DNA of 64,000 bases from UBA7957 sp965224675 (GTDB taxonomy: Bacteria > Pseudomonadota > Gammaproteobacteria > Granulosicoccales > Granulosicoccaceae). Location of the stretch: assembly GCA_965224675.1 (NCBI GenBank), contig CBDDAA010000004.1, forward strand, positions 1,116,001 through 1,180,000, given 5' to 3'. A program made the translations under genes and the position numbers. Of the stretch, positions 60,576 through 64,000 are shown one piece after another (within the stretch, counting starts at the first letter, position 1; the number at the start of each line of letters is the position of its first letter). The notes under the pieces are model-generated. The model had not been told where the DNA came from and did not search any database. It worked only from the letters and a program-made list of their open reading frames with translations.

Positions 60576-61252
60576 TACTGGGAAACGCTCATTTTTAAGG
60601 CAGCTGCGATGGCAATCGGGGCCAGCGTCAGACTCAATATTAGTAAAGCTATCAGAATATAGACTTGACCTAGAACAGGCAATCCTGCAGCAGCGGTATC
60701 AACTGCACCGGCCCCAAATATCAACACGGGGATATATAGGGGTATAACTAATAGCGCGAGTAACATACCACTGCGCTTTAAACCTACTGTAAGCGCAACA
60801 CCAATCGCGCCAATAAAACTGAAAACCGGCGTGCCCAGCAATAGTGTAATAAACAGTGTACCTAATGCGTTTGTTGGCAGATTCAGACTTATCGCTAAGA
60901 TGGGAGCCAGAATAAGCAATGGAATGGCCGTCATTATCCAATGTGCGAATACGCGGGCAATCACCATAATACCCAGGGGCTGGGCGCTGAGAATAATTTG
61001 TTCCAGTGTGCCGTCGTCATAATCGCTGCGGAATAAGCTGTCCAGCGATAAAAGCGCTGCCAGTAGTGCTGCTACCCAGAGTACGCCCGGGGCTATGGTT
61101 TGTAATAGATTTGGAGATGGGCCAATGCCCAGCGGAAACAACAAGGTGACCAGAACAAAAAACATCAGTGGATTTAACGCTTCACTGCGGTTGCGAAAGG
61201 CTATTAATAAATCCCTTTTAAAAAGTGCCAGAAATGCATCGATAATGGACAT
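60575..61252 (-). CDS. ccmB: Haem exporter subunit CcmB
   Basis: 225 residues, six membrane helices, with the typical start FLALFKRDLLIAFRNRSEALNPLMFF and the YDDGTLEQIILSAQPL motif. It is the permease of the CcmAB ABC complex that frees holo-CcmE. It overlaps ccmA and ccmC by one base each. Confidence 0.95.
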   Translation of the reverse strand: MSIIDAFLALFKRDLLIAFRNRSEALNPLMFFVLVTLLFPLGIGPSPNLLQTIAPGVLWVAALLAALLSLDSLFRSDYDDGTLEQIILSAQPLGIMVIARVFAHWIMTAIPLLILAPILAISLNLPTNALGTLFITLLLGTPVFSFIGAIGVALTVGLKRSGMLLALLVIPLYIPVLIFGAGAVDTAAAGLPVLGQVYILIALLILSLTLAPIAIAAALKMSVSQ

Positions 61253-61866
61253 CAGGTTGATAGCCTGAGTTTGATCATCAAGCGTTTATCCAGATTTACT
61301 TCATGATGCGATGTCATGACAGCCATGCCACCGTTTTGTAAGTGTGCTTTAAGGAAGCCCTCAAACAGTGCTATTCCCGACTTATCCAGCGCGGCTTGTG
61401 GTTCATCGAGAATCCACAATGGAGAGCTGACAAGCAGCAAACGTGCGATTGCCAGCCTGCGTTTCATACCGGCAGAAAATTGCCTTGGTAGTGTGTTTTT
61501 TCGGTTGCGTAAATTAACCATTTCCAATACATCATTGATTTTTCGGGTATTGGTTGGGGATAAGGTGCGGGAGAGGCGTAAATTTTCTGCAGCGGTCAAA
61601 TCCTCTTTGATGCCGTTGGAATGACCTAGCCAGGTGATTTGCTCACGGTACTCAGCGCCCAGATCTTCAATAGGTTGTCCCAGCCAAAATACCTTCCCCG
61701 CATCGGGTAATCGCAAGCCGGTGAGCATTTTCAGCAAAGACGTTTTACCACTGCCATTGCTGCCCTCAACAAGTAGAACCTGACCGCAATCAAGGCGGAA
61801 ACCCAGATTAGCAAACAACGTATGATGCCCACGAATACAAGATAACTCGTGACTTTCTAATGACAC
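61252..61866 (-). CDS. ccmA: Haem exporter ATPase CcmA
   Basis: 204 residues from a GTG at 61866 (VSLESHELSCIRG), which fits the usual CcmA N-terminus; an ATG at 61935 adds 23 residues with no family resemblance. Walker A is EGSNGSGKTSLL, the signature is FSAGMKRRLAIARLL, and Walker B is LWILDEPQAALD. It powers release of holo-CcmE from CcmC. It is the first gene of the leftward operon ccmABCDEFGHI, in which nearly every junction overlaps. Confidence 0.93.
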   Translation of the reverse strand: MSLESHELSCIRGHHTLFANLGFRLDCGQVLLVEGSNGSGKTSLLKMLTGLRLPDAGKVFWLGQPIEDLGAEYREQITWLGHSNGIKEDLTAAENLRLSRTLSPTNTRKINDVLEMVNLRNRKNTLPRQFSAGMKRRLAIARLLLVSSPLWILDEPQAALDKSGIALFEGFLKAHLQNGGMAVMTSHHEVNLDKRLMIKLRLST

Positions 61867-62136
61867 TTCTATTTTCGTCTCGACTGGTAAAATAAGATAC
61901 GTTATCAACGAATCCAGGCAAACTGTCAATAACATTGGTTAAGATGACGCAATTGTACCTGTTCTTAAACAGGCTGTCAGAGAATAGCAAACCTATCTGG
62001 AATTTGAATCATTGCTGTTTTGCCAACACCTATTCATGGACGGCTATCCCCGTTTTGATCAGAGCGTAAGGAGTAAGCCGGATTGAGTCAATTTTGTGGC
62101 TATAGCGCCTTGTTCTACAAACACCTCCAATCGAGC

Positions 62137-63234
62137 TTACTCTGTCTGTTCACCTGATTTTTGACAAGGGAATTTTAACCTTAACGAACTTGCGTTGTTA
62201 ATCGTTGGTGGTGGACTGTAGCCACTGTTTTTTTGCTTTTTGGCCACATCTCTGGCTTGACGAAGCGTACGTAAATAAAATTCAGCATCACCATATTTTT
62301 TTTGCAGTTGGACGATAGATTTCACATCTCCTTGATCGCGGAAAATTAACAATCTCTGGTGCTGCAAACGGGCACGCATGGTGCGATTTTCAGAGAATTG
62401 ATCAGTGCTTTTTAAGTTTTCCTTTAGTGCTTCGTCGGCAAAGCCGCAAAGTCGATAATTTTTTTGCAGAGAGTAAGCTATGTCCGCATTCTTGTTATAA
62501 TGTCCTCTAAATTGCTCGTTCAATGGCAACCATTGGCAAACCAGGGGTGCGCCCAATTCCAGTTCATCGAGTAAAATTCTTGCCGTCTCAGGTGAGGCTA
62601 CTGGTGCATTTTCTACTGTCTGTTGCAGCATGCCAATGCCTTTTTGCCAGTTGCCGGATAAGTCAATTAAAGCGGTTAGCCACTTTAAGGCCATCGGAAC
62701 TTTGCCGGTATAATACTCATACAGCCCAAGTGCCAGATAGGCATCTTTTTCTTCTGGATATTGTTTGACCAGGTTGCGTAATCGGTTTCGTGCTTTGCGT
62801 CCGATTCTGTAAGCCTTGAACCATTTTTTGTTTTCCATATAAATTCTTGCGCTAAAAGCCTCTGTCATGCCGAGAATGAGTTCATCTTTTGCGGAGGGTG
62901 ATAGAAGCTGATCCAATCGATTACGAATAGCTTGAAAAGTAAATAAGGCTTGTTTGTTCAGTTGTTTTTTGCTTTCTCCACGGCTTTTTTTGGCTCTGGC
63001 CAGTGTAATATTTGTGGCATAAAAATCAGCGTGTACTGAATTTTTATCAGACTTTTTCCACTCGAGAATGATTTGCTGCGCCTGCCCAAGCTGATCATTC
63101 AGGATGGCATCAACCACTTGCCGGGGGTAGGGTATTTGACACTGCTCTGACTGTGCGGTTTGGAGAATTGTGAAAGTAAGTAGAAACAGCCCTGTTTTTG
63201 AGAAATAATTCAAAGGTCGTGAAATAAAATCCAT
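62137..63234 (-). CDS. Secreted TPR-like protein of unknown function
   Basis: 365 residues from the ATG at 63234 (MDFISRPLNYFSKTG); an upstream start at 63288 would put 18 polar residues before the signal peptide and is less likely. The signal sequence (TGLFLLTFTILQTAQSEQ) suggests export. The rest is alpha-helical with TPR-like helices (FKAYRIGRKARNRLRNLVKQ, DAYLALGLYEYYTGKVPMAL, FYLRTLRQARDVAKKQKN). I recognise no named family. It starts 56 bp after the cyclodeaminase-family gene on the same strand. Confidence 0.55.
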   Translation of the reverse strand: MDFISRPLNYFSKTGLFLLTFTILQTAQSEQCQIPYPRQVVDAILNDQLGQAQQIILEWKKSDKNSVHADFYATNITLARAKKSRGESKKQLNKQALFTFQAIRNRLDQLLSPSAKDELILGMTEAFSARIYMENKKWFKAYRIGRKARNRLRNLVKQYPEEKDAYLALGLYEYYTGKVPMALKWLTALIDLSGNWQKGIGMLQQTVENAPVASPETARILLDELELGAPLVCQWLPLNEQFRGHYNKNADIAYSLQKNYRLCGFADEALKENLKSTDQFSENRTMRARLQHQRLLIFRDQGDVKSIVQLQKKYGDAEFYLRTLRQARDVAKKQKNSGYSPPPTINNASSLRLKFPCQKSGEQTE

Positions 63235-63289
63235 CTGCTCGTTTATGTCCAGAATTATAGTGTTGTTGTTGCTTGAAGTAGCGGTCAAT

Positions 63290-64000
63290 TCAAGCCTGTT
63301 TGTTATCTGATATTTGTTTGAATATCAGTTGCGCAGTCATCAAATCCAAGTGACCTCCGCCACCGTTTTTATAGATCGTGATGTGATTATTTTTACGCTG
63401 CCAAGGGATAGGGCTATTGCACAGGTCGTATAAATCACCGAGTATCGATTTATCTGTAATAATACCAGCCTGTCGCGGAATTTCAATTTCTCCAATCTCA
63501 CCAATAGTGGTTTTTCGGCTATCGACAAACAATTGGCCTTTTTGCAAGCAGGCGTCATCAGCTTCACGCATATCAAGTCTGTAGGCGCCAACTAAATCCA
63601 GATGAGAACCCGCTTGCAACCAATCACCCAGAATAATCGGTTCTTTACTTAAGGTTGCGCAGCAGATGATATGCGCATTGCGCACGGCCTCCTCAAGGTT
63701 ATCCGTCACCGAGGATTTTGGTAATTCTGAACCTAAACTCTGCGCTAATTTTTCTGCACGTGATTGAGTTCGATTGTAAAGCACTATTTTTTTTATACTG
63801 GGTCTTACCGCGCAGTGCGCCCGGATTAAATGTGGCGCCATTGAACCCGCACCTACCATCAATAGAGATTGACTGTTTTCACGGCTGAGTAACCTGGAAC
63901 CCAAAGCGGAATCAGCAGCAGTTTTGCGATGAGTGAGCGCAGTTCCGTCGATTATGCCAATAGGCGTACCATTGTCTACATCAAATAATATAAATATTCC
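63290..64000 (-). CDS. Ornithine cyclodeaminase/mu-crystallin family protein, N-terminus outside the window
   Basis: The frame is open to the window edge, giving 236 residues of a normally ~310-residue protein. Visible are DGTALTHRKTAADSALGSRL at the right edge, the NAD-binding LLMVGAGSMAPHLIRAH, VLYNRTQSRAEKLA, LDLVGAYRLDMREADDACL and the C-terminal YKNGGGGHLDLMTA. Members act as ornithine cyclodeaminase, alanine dehydrogenase or ketimine reductase. GAYRLDMREAD, with Arg and Asp, is the catalytic region. The substrate cannot be told. The methionine at 63904 is internal, not the start. Confidence 0.88.
   Translation of the reverse strand, partial: GIFILFDVDNGTPIGIIDGTALTHRKTAADSALGSRLLSRENSQSLLMVGAGSMAPHLIRAHCAVRPSIKKIVLYNRTQSRAEKLAQSLGSELPKSSVTDNLEEAVRNAHIICCATLSKEPIILGDWLQAGSHLDLVGAYRLDMREADDACLQKGQLFVDSRKTTIGEIGEIEIPRQAGIITDKSILGDLYDLCNSPIPWQRKNNHITIYKNGGGGHLDLMTAQLIFKQISDNKQA

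Overview
The window is one stretch of a Gram-negative, probably marine or aquatic gammaproteobacterial chromosome of moderate to low GC. The evidence is the neighbour pair yoaA-tsaB, the dapC-dapD-yffB group, parC, htpX, arfB, a complete System I cytochrome c maturation operon (ccmA-I), an AapJQMP amino-acid transporter, an OMPLA-type outer-membrane phospholipase and many lipoproteins. I cannot place it to genus. No rRNA, tRNA, CRISPR array or prophage was seen. The genes at both ends (yoaA on the left, an ornithine-cyclodeaminase-family gene on the right) run off the window.

Layout. 0-16 kb is mostly housekeeping: yoaA, tsaB, a DUF2889 gene, lysine/peptidoglycan precursor synthesis (dapC, dapD, yffB), pgi, parC, htpX, a ferredoxin-reductase-like flavoprotein and arfB. 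It also holds a decayed membrane-protein gene and a subtilase lipoprotein paired with a separately encoded, propeptide-like lipoprotein. 16.3-22.3 kb is a six-gene corrinoid/folate one-carbon cluster: corrinoid protein, DUF1638, MTHFR C-terminal domain protein, MetF, pterin-binding methyltransferase and a RACo-like reactivator. No substrate-specific MttB-type methyltransferase lies in the window.

22.4-36.5 kb is the most unusual part. Two transcription units diverge from a 258-bp region carrying an 11-bp perfect inverted repeat. To the left are a BarA-like hybrid kinase with its own HPt domain and a REC-PAS-GGDEF-EAL protein. To the right are a PhnD-like binding protein with no transporter, a second hybrid kinase, and a 1438-residue membrane protein. 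That protein joins two rhodanese domains, a YidC/Oxa1-like core and an ATP-grasp/swivelling-His phosphotransferase resembling rifampin phosphotransferase. Membrane topology read from the sequence puts the rhodaneses in the periplasm and the phosphotransferase in the cytoplasm. The locus looks like an envelope sensing and response system that I do not recognise as described.

36.5-48.1 kb: a GlxA/AraC regulator with a choline-dehydrogenase-like enzyme, a HEAT-like protein with a peptidoglycan-binding lipoprotein, a SoxR fragment lacking its DNA-binding half, an SbmA/BacA transporter, CbiX, and the aapJQMP operon with an internal terminator. 48.1-51.7 kb is an accessory island: toxin-antitoxin genes (one intact vapBC, one vapBC with an in-frame stop in vapC, a higA remnant) and a phospholipase gene, interspersed with four copies of a ~120-bp repeat with inverted ends. 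51.7-64 kb: a Nudix hydrolase, a YbjQ-YbjQ-M48 protease operon, the ccm operon with its small ccmD gene, a TPR-like secreted protein, and the partial cyclodeaminase gene.
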